Shown piece after piece: positions 51,777 to 59,324 of a stretch of DNA of 64,000 nt. Position numbers and translations under genes: made by a program. The notes beneath the pieces were generated by a model that was given only the letters and a program-made list of their open reading frames with translations, had not been told where the DNA came from and did not search any database. How positions within the stretch are numbered: position 1 is the stretch's first letter; each line of letters starts with the position of its first letter. The stretch comes from Kineosporia babensis (GTDB lineage: Bacteria > Actinomycetota > Actinomycetes > Actinomycetales > Kineosporiaceae): assembly GCF_021129305.1 (NCBI RefSeq), contig NZ_JAJOMB010000001.1, positions 372,001 through 436,000 of the forward strand, given 5' to 3'.

Positions 51777-53975
51777 ATGTCCGGCACTGCTGCTGTCCAG
51801 CCCTGGCTGCACGATCTGGTCACCACGCTGTGCGCGCCCACTACCGCACTGTGTGAGCCCTCCGGGCAGATCCGCGGGCTGGGCGCTCAGGGCGTGTCGC
51901 ACTGCGACATCCGGGTGCTCTCGCGGGCGCTGCTGCGGGTGGACGGGGAAGAACCCACGTTGGTTGGCGGCGGCGCGGTTTCGGCCGGTGTGGCGCGGTT
52001 CGTCTCCGTATCAAGAGCAACGGACGATGCGGCGCGGATCGCTCGCACGCGGACTGTGCGAGCCGGCTGGGTAGAGGAAGAGATCACGCTGAGTTCGGTG
52101 GCCGAGAAGCCGATCTCGCTTCTGGTCACGCTCGAGCTGGCCACGGACCTGGCCCGGGTCGAGGCTTTTCGCAGCGGCCGCCCGACCCAGGACATCAAGC
52201 CCGCTCCCGCCGGCTCACCCGACTCGGCCGCCCGCGTCGAATGGGACGGCCCGGGCGTCCAGGTCACGGTCTCGGCCAACGGCGCCCGGCGAGAATACCC
52301 CCGCCCAGACGATTCTCGGCCCACAACTGCCTTTCCCCCGTCCGACTCCACCCCACCGAGTGCCTTCCCCTCAAGCGCTTCCCCACCCACCCCCTCACCG
52401 GACACGGCTCCCACACCTACTGCATCCCCACTTGGCTCTCCCCCGACCGCCACCAATCAGTCCCAAAGCATCTTCCTAAGCTGGGAAGTGGAGCTCCCGC
52501 CCCACGGCACAACGTCCTTGACCTGGAACCTCTCCGCCCACGTCGACGCAACCGCAGTAACCGCGCTGCACACAAACGTCTCCAGTTCGGCTCTTGACCA
52601 CACGCCCACCGCAACCGCCGGCGACCCCCGCATCCCCGCGCTCCTACGCGCCTCCTGGTCAGATCTGCGCGCGCTGCGCATGACACCCTCCGACGACCCG
52701 AGCGCAGTGTTCCTGGCCGCCGGATCCCCCTGGTACTTCACCCTCTTCGGCCGGGACAGCATCTGGGCCGCCCGCTTTCTTCTCCCCTTCGGCACCGCCC
52801 TGGCCGAGGGCACCCTGCGAGCACTGGCCACCCGGCAGGGCACCAAGACAGACATCGACACGGCCGAGGAACCTGGCAAGATTCCGCACGAGATTCGTTC
52901 AACCGCAACCGAACACGGAAGCGGCGAATCGGCCATGTCGCTGCCTCCACTGTACTACGGCACGGTGGATGCGACGCCGCTGTGGATCTGCCTGCTGCAC
53001 GATTCCTGGCGCTGGGGAATGCCAGAAACCGTTGTCGTGGAGCTTCTTCCGGCGCTGGAGGCAGCGCTCGGGTGGATGCATGACCAGGGCGAGGGGTTCC
53101 TGAAGTACCAGGACGAGTCCGGGCACGGTCTGGCCAATCAGTGCTGGAAGGACTCGCCCGACTCGGTGCGTTTCTTCGACGGGACGATCGCCGAGGGTCC
53201 GGTGGCCCTGTGTGAGGTGCAGGGTTATGCCTACGAGGCGGCCGTGCGGGGTGCTGGTCTGCTGGATCATTTCGGGCGGCCGGGGGCGGCGTTCTGGCGG
53301 GACTGGGCCGATCGTCTGGCCGAGCGGTTCCGGGCCGAATTCTGGGTCACCCGGGCCGACGGTCTGCACCTGCCGGCGCTCGCGCTGGACGGCTCCGGGC
53401 GACCGGTCGACTCGTTGACCAGCAACATCGGCCATCTGCTGGGCACCGGACTGCTTTCCGCCGAGGAGTCCGAGCACGTGGCGGCGCTGCTGGCCACACC
53501 CGCCCTGTCCAGCGGTTACGGCCTGCGGACCATGGCCACCACCGAAGGCGGCTACGACCCGCTGAGCTACCACTGCGGCTCGGTCTGGGCCCACGACACC
53601 GCCATCGCCGTCCACGGCCTGGCCCGGTCCGGTCTCGGGTCCGCGGCCTTCGGCCTGATCGAGGGGCTGCTAGCGGCCGGGGCCGACTTCGGTTACCGCC
53701 TGCCCGAGCTCTACAGCGGCGATCCGGCCGGGTACACCGCTCAGCCGATCCCGTATCCCTCGGCCTGCCGTCCTCAGGCCTGGTCCGCCGCCGCGATCGG
53801 CCCGATCGTGCAGGCCCTGGCCGGGCTGTCGGCCGAGAACGGGACCCTGGAATGTCTGCCACCGGCCGGTTCACCGTTCGGCGCGCTGGAGGTGAGCGGG
53901 CTGCGGTTCGGCCCGGAAGAGCTGTCGGTGGTGGTGGAGAGCGGGGGCCGGGGTCGGCTGAGCCCGCCTCGTTAG
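51777..53975 (+). CDS. Glycogen-debranching-type amylo-alpha-1,6-glucosidase family protein
   Basis: A 732-residue cytoplasmic protein. The N-terminal beta-sandwich domain of the family (about residues 8-290) is interrupted at 175-230 by a low-complexity Pro/Ser/Thr segment. The catalytic (alpha/alpha)6-barrel half follows: SPWYFTLFGRDSIWAARF (FGRDS at 324-328), later GYDPLSYHCGSVWAHDTAIAVHGL and YPSACRPQAWSAAA. Members of this group are predicted to act on alpha-glucans or other oligosaccharides, often osmotic or storage sugars. ATG 51777 has GGGGAG upstream. The substrate is uncertain. Confidence 0.85.
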   Translation: MSGTAAVQPWLHDLVTTLCAPTTALCEPSGQIRGLGAQGVSHCDIRVLSRALLRVDGEEPTLVGGGAVSAGVARFVSVSRATDDAARIARTRTVRAGWVEEEITLSSVAEKPISLLVTLELATDLARVEAFRSGRPTQDIKPAPAGSPDSAARVEWDGPGVQVTVSANGARREYPRPDDSRPTTAFPPSDSTPPSAFPSSASPPTPSPDTAPTPTASPLGSPPTATNQSQSIFLSWEVELPPHGTTSLTWNLSAHVDATAVTALHTNVSSSALDHTPTATAGDPRIPALLRASWSDLRALRMTPSDDPSAVFLAAGSPWYFTLFGRDSIWAARFLLPFGTALAEGTLRALATRQGTKTDIDTAEEPGKIPHEIRSTATEHGSGESAMSLPPLYYGTVDATPLWICLLHDSWRWGMPETVVVELLPALEAALGWMHDQGEGFLKYQDESGHGLANQCWKDSPDSVRFFDGTIAEGPVALCEVQGYAYEAAVRGAGLLDHFGRPGAAFWRDWADRLAERFRAEFWVTRADGLHLPALALDGSGRPVDSLTSNIGHLLGTGLLSAEESEHVAALLATPALSSGYGLRTMATTEGGYDPLSYHCGSVWAHDTAIAVHGLARSGLGSAAFGLIEGLLAAGADFGYRLPELYSGDPAGYTAQPIPYPSACRPQAWSAAAIGPIVQALAGLSAENGTLECLPPAGSPFGALEVSGLRFGPEELSVVVESGGRGRLSPPR

Positions 53976-54077
53976 CCCGGTCGGGCACCAGACCGGGCAA
54001 TGGCTTCAAAGGATCTTGCCCCGGGCGAAGGGGGGACCGGGTTGTGTCCAGGTAGCGCCGGGTGAGGAGATCTGCTG

Positions 54078-54929
54078 GTGGTTCGTCGTCTTGCCGCGGC
54101 CGGGATCGGCCTGGCGCTGATCCTGACCACCCTGCTCGCCACCACCGGCCCGGCCCAGGCCGCCCCGCAAACCCGCGCAGCTACGTCCCCGATCAAGAAC
54201 TTGCCGCTCAATGCCCCGGTGGACATGCAGCTCGGCGGGGCCTACGCGCCGCTGCGCACGGTCAAGGTGGTCGACCGGGACAGCTCCGAGCCGGCGGTCA
54301 AGGGTGTCTACTCGATCTGCTACATCAATGCCTTTCAGACCCAGGACTACCAGAAGGACTTCTGGACCAAGACCCGCGCCCGCCGCGCCCTGCTGCTGAA
54401 GGACTCCTCCGGCCGGCCGCGTGAAGACCCCAACTGGCCGGGCGAATTCATTCTGGACACCTCTACCAAGGCCAAGCGGGCAGCCATCGCGAAGATCGAG
54501 TACGCCTGGATCGACGCCTGCGCGGCCAAGGGTTTTCAGGCCGTCGACCCGGACAACCTGGACACCTGGACCCGGTTCCCGCAGCAGCTCAAGCGCGCCG
54601 ACAACCTGGCCCTGGCCAAACTGCTGGCCCGCCGCGCCCACGCCAAGGGCCTGGCCATCGCCCAGAAGAACGCCGCCGAGCTGAGCCGCGCCACCCGGCT
54701 GGCGGTGGGCTTCGACTTCGCGGTGGTGGAGTCGTGCGAGGTGTACGACGAGTGCGGGCTCTACGACCGGGCCTACGGCAACCGCTGGTTCGAGATCGAG
54801 TACACCGACAACGGCCCGGACAACTTCGAGCAGGCCTGTGCCGCGCGGGGCGGCCGGATCTCGGTGGTGCTGCGTGACCCGACCATCGTCCCCCGGGGCA
54901 CGGAGGGTTACTCCTACTCCGAGTGTTAG
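54078..54929 (+). CDS. Secreted GH114-like (endo-alpha-1,4-polygalactosaminidase family) protein
   Basis: A 283-residue exported protein. The signal peptide is MVRRLAAAGIGLALIL...AQAAP. The TIM-barrel pattern of the GH114/TM1410 family is seen: KGFQAVDPDNLDTW (the family usually has EPDN), RAHAKGLAIAQKNAAEL, FDFAVVESCEVYDECGLY and WFEIEYTDNG. The family cleaves alpha-1,4-galactosamine polymers, but many members are untested. GTG 54078 is preceded by AGGAG nine bases earlier. It may act on cell-wall or capsule polymers, possibly together with the neighbouring secreted proteins. Confidence 0.78.
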   Translation: MVRRLAAAGIGLALILTTLLATTGPAQAAPQTRAATSPIKNLPLNAPVDMQLGGAYAPLRTVKVVDRDSSEPAVKGVYSICYINAFQTQDYQKDFWTKTRARRALLLKDSSGRPREDPNWPGEFILDTSTKAKRAAIAKIEYAWIDACAAKGFQAVDPDNLDTWTRFPQQLKRADNLALAKLLARRAHAKGLAIAQKNAAELSRATRLAVGFDFAVVESCEVYDECGLYDRAYGNRWFEIEYTDNGPDNFEQACAARGGRISVVLRDPTIVPRGTEGYSYSEC

Positions 54930-54965
54930 GGAACTCGCTGCCGTGGCTAATTCCCGAAACCTGGC

Positions 54966-55490
54966 CTAAGGGCAGTTCTCCTCGATCTTGACCGACTCCA
55001 GCCGGACCAGCTTGGTCTTCAGCACCTGCTTGCCCGCCTTCGGCGCCTGCGCGCAGACCTTCCAGTTGGTGTCCATCAGCTGGAAGCGGTTCTGGCTGGT
55101 GGCGTCCACCTGGTCGAGCAGGTAACTGCCCCGGTCCTGCAGCTCGTCCTGCGCGTCCTGCAGGTTCTGGCCGATCAGGTCGGGCATGGTGAAGTGCGGT
55201 TCGGTGACGCCGCGCCGGATGTCGTCGGCGACCTCCTTCACCTTGTCGGCCGCCTCGCGCGCCTCCTCCCGGCGTTCCTCGTCGGCCGTGCGAGGGTCGT
55301 TCTCGCGGTCCTCGGCGCGATCCTGCTCGATCTCCTCGCGGCTCTGGGTGGAGGCCGGGGCGGCCTCGGCCGGTGGGTTCTCCTCGGCGCCGATCGAGCC
55401 CACCTGGGCCCCGCCACCTCCGCACCCGGCCAGCAGCAGACCCAGTGCCCCGACCCCGACCACCGCGAGCATGCTCCGGACGACCTTCAT
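54966..55490 (-). CDS. PASTA-domain lipoprotein
   Basis: A 174-residue lipoprotein. The signal is MKVVRSMLAVVGVGALG with the lipobox LLLAGC. A charged helical, possibly coiled-coil segment follows (about residues 45-95, rich in Glu and Arg). A C-terminal PASTA-like domain then begins MPDLIGQNLQDAQDELQDRGSY and contains one cysteine before the QAPKAGKQV motif, with a second at the end (ENCP). PASTA domains bind peptidoglycan or muropeptides. ATG 55488-55490 is chosen for GGGGGA seven bases upstream and the proper signal. Confidence 0.85.
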   Translation of the reverse strand: MKVVRSMLAVVGVGALGLLLAGCGGGGAQVGSIGAEENPPAEAAPASTQSREEIEQDRAEDRENDPRTADEERREEAREAADKVKEVADDIRRGVTEPHFTMPDLIGQNLQDAQDELQDRGSYLLDQVDATSQNRFQLMDTNWKVCAQAPKAGKQVLKTKLVRLESVKIEENCP

Positions 55491-55666
55491 GCTGCGTCCC
55501 CCTTCCCACTCCTTCGCTGAACGTATCCGAGGCGCCGTGCTGGATCCGGCGAATCGGTCACCTGTCCCACCTCCACGGTAACCCCGACGGCGGCTCAAGC
55601 TTTTGGAGCAGCGCGCCGACATGTCGAGCACCGGTGGTAGCCGAAGCGGCCGCAAAGGAGCACCCG

Positions 55667-56845
55667 ATGTCCCCGATGCCTCACCTCGCGCGCAAGACCA
55701 GTAAGGACGCGCCCGGCGAAATGGAGCGGGCGGCCGACGAATTCGCCGATCAGCTGACCACCGAACGCTTGCACGCCGAGATGGTGCGCCGGCTCGAGAC
55801 ACTCTGCCCGGCCGGTGAGCCCGAGGGATTCGGGGCGGTGCACGTGGTGGACTCGACCAGTGGGCTGCCCGATGAGGCCGAAGTGCAACTGGCGGTCCTG
55901 CATCCCCGGCACCTGCACGATCCGGCCCAGACCCACGGCCCGGCGGCTCCCTCGGCCGCCGTCCAGCACGTGTTGCAGCTGGTCACCACCCACGGCCGCC
56001 AGCCGCGAACCCATCGCAACGCGGTGATCGCGCTGGCCGCCGACGCGCAGCACTACCCCACACTGGAATCCTGCGTTCGGGACTATCTGGCCTGGTCACA
56101 CGTGAGCGCCATGGCTCATGCGCTGGGGTTGCCGGCCGACGCGGCGCAGGAGGCCCAGGCCCTGAAGACGGCGGCCGACAGCAGCGTGGACGCGCAACTG
56201 CTGGAGACGTATTCCTGGCTGCTGGTGCCGGTGCAGAAGGACGAGGAGACCGAGCTCGGCATCCGTGTACTCACCGCCGAGGGCGAGGGCAGCGATCTGG
56301 CCGGGCGGGCCGCGCTGACCCTCCGCTCCGAGAGCGAACTGGTCACCGCGCGCGACGACCATGCGATTCGCGGCGATCTGGACGGCCCGCTGACCACCAC
56401 CTGGCGGGCCGGGCACATCAGCCTGGGCGAGCTCTGGGAGCTGTACACCTCACTGCCCTACCTGCCCCGGCTGCGCGATCGTTCGGTGCTGGAGGCCGGT
56501 CTGGTCTCTGCCATTGCCGACGAGCTGGACTGGCAGTACCAGGGTTTCGCGCTGGCCGACGGCTACGACCAGCGCAAGGCGTCATACCTGGGGCTGCGGC
56601 TGCCGGGCGATGACAAGCCGCCGGAGGCGATGGTGGACAGCACGCTGGTGGTGCGCCCGGACAAGGCGGTCGAGCAGCGGCACAGCGACCTCGCGCGGGA
56701 GAACCTGAACAAGCTGAAGACCATCGACCACCTGGACCACGAGGACCCGATCCCGCCGCTGCCGCGGGTGCCTCAGGGGGAGCAGTGGACGCCCGAGGCA
56801 GCATTGCTGAATGGTGACCGCGAGCGCACGAACACCCGAAATTGA
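55667..56845 (+). CDS. Free-standing C-terminal region of a DUF499 (anti-phage-associated ATPase) protein
   Basis: A 392-residue protein that matches only the C-terminal third of DUF499 proteins. Recognisable pieces are VVDSTSGLPDEAEVQLAVLHP (about residue 60), HGRQPRTHRNAVIALAAD (109-126), RDYLAWS, LLETYSWLLVPVQ (178-190), LPYLPRLRDRSVL (263-275) and FALADGYDQRKASYLGL (294-310). The N-terminal P-loop ATPase portion of that family, some 700 residues, is missing, and no helicase or methylase genes adjoin. AAAGGAG lies before ATG 55667, so it looks expressed rather than a decayed fragment. The match is from memory of the family. Confidence 0.62.
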   Translation: MSPMPHLARKTSKDAPGEMERAADEFADQLTTERLHAEMVRRLETLCPAGEPEGFGAVHVVDSTSGLPDEAEVQLAVLHPRHLHDPAQTHGPAAPSAAVQHVLQLVTTHGRQPRTHRNAVIALAADAQHYPTLESCVRDYLAWSHVSAMAHALGLPADAAQEAQALKTAADSSVDAQLLETYSWLLVPVQKDEETELGIRVLTAEGEGSDLAGRAALTLRSESELVTARDDHAIRGDLDGPLTTTWRAGHISLGELWELYTSLPYLPRLRDRSVLEAGLVSAIADELDWQYQGFALADGYDQRKASYLGLRLPGDDKPPEAMVDSTLVVRPDKAVEQRHSDLARENLNKLKTIDHLDHEDPIPPLPRVPQGEQWTPEAALLNGDRERTNTRN

Positions 56846-56950
56846 GGACGGGGTGCGCGCCTTGCGCTGTCGGGCGCGGCCCCCGGTTTGGTCTTCTCCT
56901 TACTGCAGAAGTTCTAGCCAGCACGACAAGCCACGCACCAGGGTTGGCCC

Positions 56951-57958
56951 ATGAGAATTCTCGTGCTGGGTGGGACCGAATTCGTGGGCCATGCACTGGT
57001 CGAGACGGCGCTGGCCCAGGGCCATGACGTAACTACACTGAACCGGGGCAACCACGCCAAGGCCGCCAAAGTAACTTCCTTGCAAGGCGATCGGACCAAA
57101 CCCGAAGGACTGCGAGCACTCGAGGGCCAGAACTGGGACGTCGTGCTGGACACCTGGAGTTGGGATTCGTACGTCGTCACCGACAGCGTCAAGGCCCTGC
57201 GCGAATCAGCGCGCAGCTACGTCTTCATCTCCACCCGCTCGGTTTATCAGTTCCCGACCGCAGAAGGCGCCGACGAGGGCGCGCCCCTGGTCGAAGGTGA
57301 CCCGGAGGCCGGGCGGGACGGCGCCGAGGTGCCCTACGGCGAGGCCAAGCGCGGCTCGGAAATTGCCGTCGAGCAAGGCTTTCCCGAGAGCTACCTGCAC
57401 GTGCGAGCCGGTCTGATCCTGGGCCCGCGCGAGAACATCGGCCGGCTGCCCTGGTGGCTGAACCGGATCAAGCGCGGCGGCGACGTACTGGCCCCCGGCC
57501 CGCAAGACCTGCCGCTGCAGTACGTGGATGCGCGCGACCTGGCCGCCTGGACGATCAGCGCGGTGGAACGAGGGCTGAGCGGGCCGTACGACATGGTCAG
57601 CCGGTCGGGGCACACCACCATGGGCGAGTTCCTGAGCACCTGCGTCGAGGTCACCGGCTCCGCCGACGCCCGACTGCGCTGGTCGGACCCGCAGGCCGTG
57701 GTCGAGGCCGGCTTCGCCCCCTGGAGCGAACTGCCGGTCTGGATCCCGCCGGGACCCGATCACGCCGGACTGCACCTGAGCGACACCTCGAAGGTTCTGG
57801 CCGCCGGCCTGCAGTGCCGTCCGGTGCAGGAGACGATCGCCGACACCTGGGCCTGGCTGCAGTCGATCGGTGGAGAGGTTCAACTGCGCCCGGACCGGCC
57901 CCGCCCCGGAATCGGCCCGGACCGCGAGGCCGCATTCCTGAAACCTAACGCCGAGTAA
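56951..57958 (+). CDS. NAD-dependent epimerase/dehydratase (SDR family)
   Basis: A 335-residue extended SDR with a Rossmann loop LVLGGTEFVGHALVE at the N-terminus. RSYVFISTRSVYQFP carries the active-site Ser/Tyr region, with YGEAKRGSE providing Tyr and Lys. A substrate domain is seen in LHVRAGLILGPRENIGRLPWWL and VDARDLAAWTISAVE. The overall look is of sugar-nucleotide or isoflavone-reductase-type SDRs. The substrate is unknown. It is a single gene, with a 168-base gap before the acyltransferase. Confidence 0.83.
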   Translation: MRILVLGGTEFVGHALVETALAQGHDVTTLNRGNHAKAAKVTSLQGDRTKPEGLRALEGQNWDVVLDTWSWDSYVVTDSVKALRESARSYVFISTRSVYQFPTAEGADEGAPLVEGDPEAGRDGAEVPYGEAKRGSEIAVEQGFPESYLHVRAGLILGPRENIGRLPWWLNRIKRGGDVLAPGPQDLPLQYVDARDLAAWTISAVERGLSGPYDMVSRSGHTTMGEFLSTCVEVTGSADARLRWSDPQAVVEAGFAPWSELPVWIPPGPDHAGLHLSDTSKVLAAGLQCRPVQETIADTWAWLQSIGGEVQLRPDRPRPGIGPDREAAFLKPNAE

Positions 57959-58126
57959 GACTTGAACCGACCCCCGAACAAACCCGCACAAGCCCCCGAA
58001 TACGCCCTTCGACCAGCTCCAGAAGGCTGAAACCGCGCGTCTTTCAGCAGCATCTCAGCAACCACGCCATACCCTCACTGAACGTCAGAGTTCCCGACCA
58101 CCTGACCTCGAGGGGAACGATCCGGC

Positions 58127-59218
58127 ATGGCCGCTGAGACGGAAACCCGCGCCCAGACCCGGGCGGCCCAGCCGGCCGAGCGGCGCTTCGGCTACCGACC
58201 CGAACTGGACGGCCTGCGGGCCCTGGCGGTGCTGGCGGTGTTCGTCTCGCACGTCGGCTGGGGCCCGCTGGCCGGTGGCTGGATCGGCGTCGGCATCTTC
58301 TTCGTGCTCTCCGGCTACCTGATCACCTCGATCCTGATGAGCGAGTGGGACCGCTCCGAGGGCATCGCGCTGCGCAGGTTCTACCTACGCCGGCTGCTGC
58401 GCCTGTACCCGGCGCTGCTGGTCATGCTGGCCTTCTGCGCGCTGTTCGCCCCGGTCTTCGGCGACGGCGGCACGGCCGGTGGGTACGTGTTCAGCGCGCT
58501 GGCCACCGGGCTGTACTTCCAGGACTTCGTCGCGGGCATCACCGGTTCCGCGCACGGCGGTTTCCTGCACACCTGGAGCCTGGCCGTGGAGGAGCAGTTC
58601 TACCTGCTCTGGCCGCCGGTGCTGATCTTCGCCCGGCGGCGGCGCTGGTCGGTGCTGAACGTGGCCCTGGCCGGGGTGCTGATCTCCTGGGCGCTGCTGA
58701 TCTTCACCACCGAGGCCCGGCCCGGCACCGTCCCGATGAGCTACGCGATGCCCTACTCCCGCGCGGGTGAGCTGCTGCTCGGCTGTGCGCTGGCGGTCGC
58801 GCTGCGCTCGGACCCCGGTTTCCTGAAGACGCTGTTCGCGCGGGTCGCGCTGGCTCCCGCCTGCCTGCTCGGCCTGGGCCTGCTCCTGCTGACCGGCGGC
58901 TACGCCGGGCTGAGCAGCTGGATGCCGATGCAGATCATCGCCACCGCCCTGCTCGCAGCCGGCCTGATCACCGGCCTGACCGCCGACGCCGGGCAGCTCA
59001 CCGGGCGCCTGCTGCGGCTGAGCCCGCTGGTCGGCCTGGGCGTGGTCTCCTACGGCTTCTACCTGTTCCACCTGCCGCTGCTCGACCTCAGCGTGAAGTA
59101 CCTGCCCGGGCCGTGGGCCGGCCAGGTGCTCTTCGCCCTGGTGATGACCATGGCCGCGGCCGTCTGCTCCTACCGCTGGCTCGAGAAGCCCTTGCTTCGC
59201 CTGAAGGACCGGATCTGA
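58127..59218 (+). CDS. Acyltransferase 3 (OafA/YrhL type) membrane protein
   Basis: A 363-residue protein with about ten membrane helices. The acyltransferase-3 motifs are YRPELDGLRALAVLAVFVSH, GWIGVGIFFVLSGYLITSIL, FYLRRLLRLYPALL and HTWSLAVEEQFYLLWP. The family O-acylates surface polysaccharides, peptidoglycan or secondary metabolites. ATG 58127 follows GAGGGGAACGA. It is the second acyltransferase of this family in the window, without the disordered N-terminus of the first. Confidence 0.92.
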   Translation: MAAETETRAQTRAAQPAERRFGYRPELDGLRALAVLAVFVSHVGWGPLAGGWIGVGIFFVLSGYLITSILMSEWDRSEGIALRRFYLRRLLRLYPALLVMLAFCALFAPVFGDGGTAGGYVFSALATGLYFQDFVAGITGSAHGGFLHTWSLAVEEQFYLLWPPVLIFARRRRWSVLNVALAGVLISWALLIFTTEARPGTVPMSYAMPYSRAGELLLGCALAVALRSDPGFLKTLFARVALAPACLLGLGLLLLTGGYAGLSSWMPMQIIATALLAAGLITGLTADAGQLTGRLLRLSPLVGLGVVSYGFYLFHLPLLDLSVKYLPGPWAGQVLFALVMTMAAAVCSYRWLEKPLLRLKDRI

Positions 59219-59324
59219 GCCGAACCCCGAAATCGACTCGAAATGTGCAGGTCACGCTCCTGGCCTACGGTTGAAATGGTGGCGATCAGCCGCTTTTCCC
59301 CAGGGTGCGAGGTAGCGACCAGTC

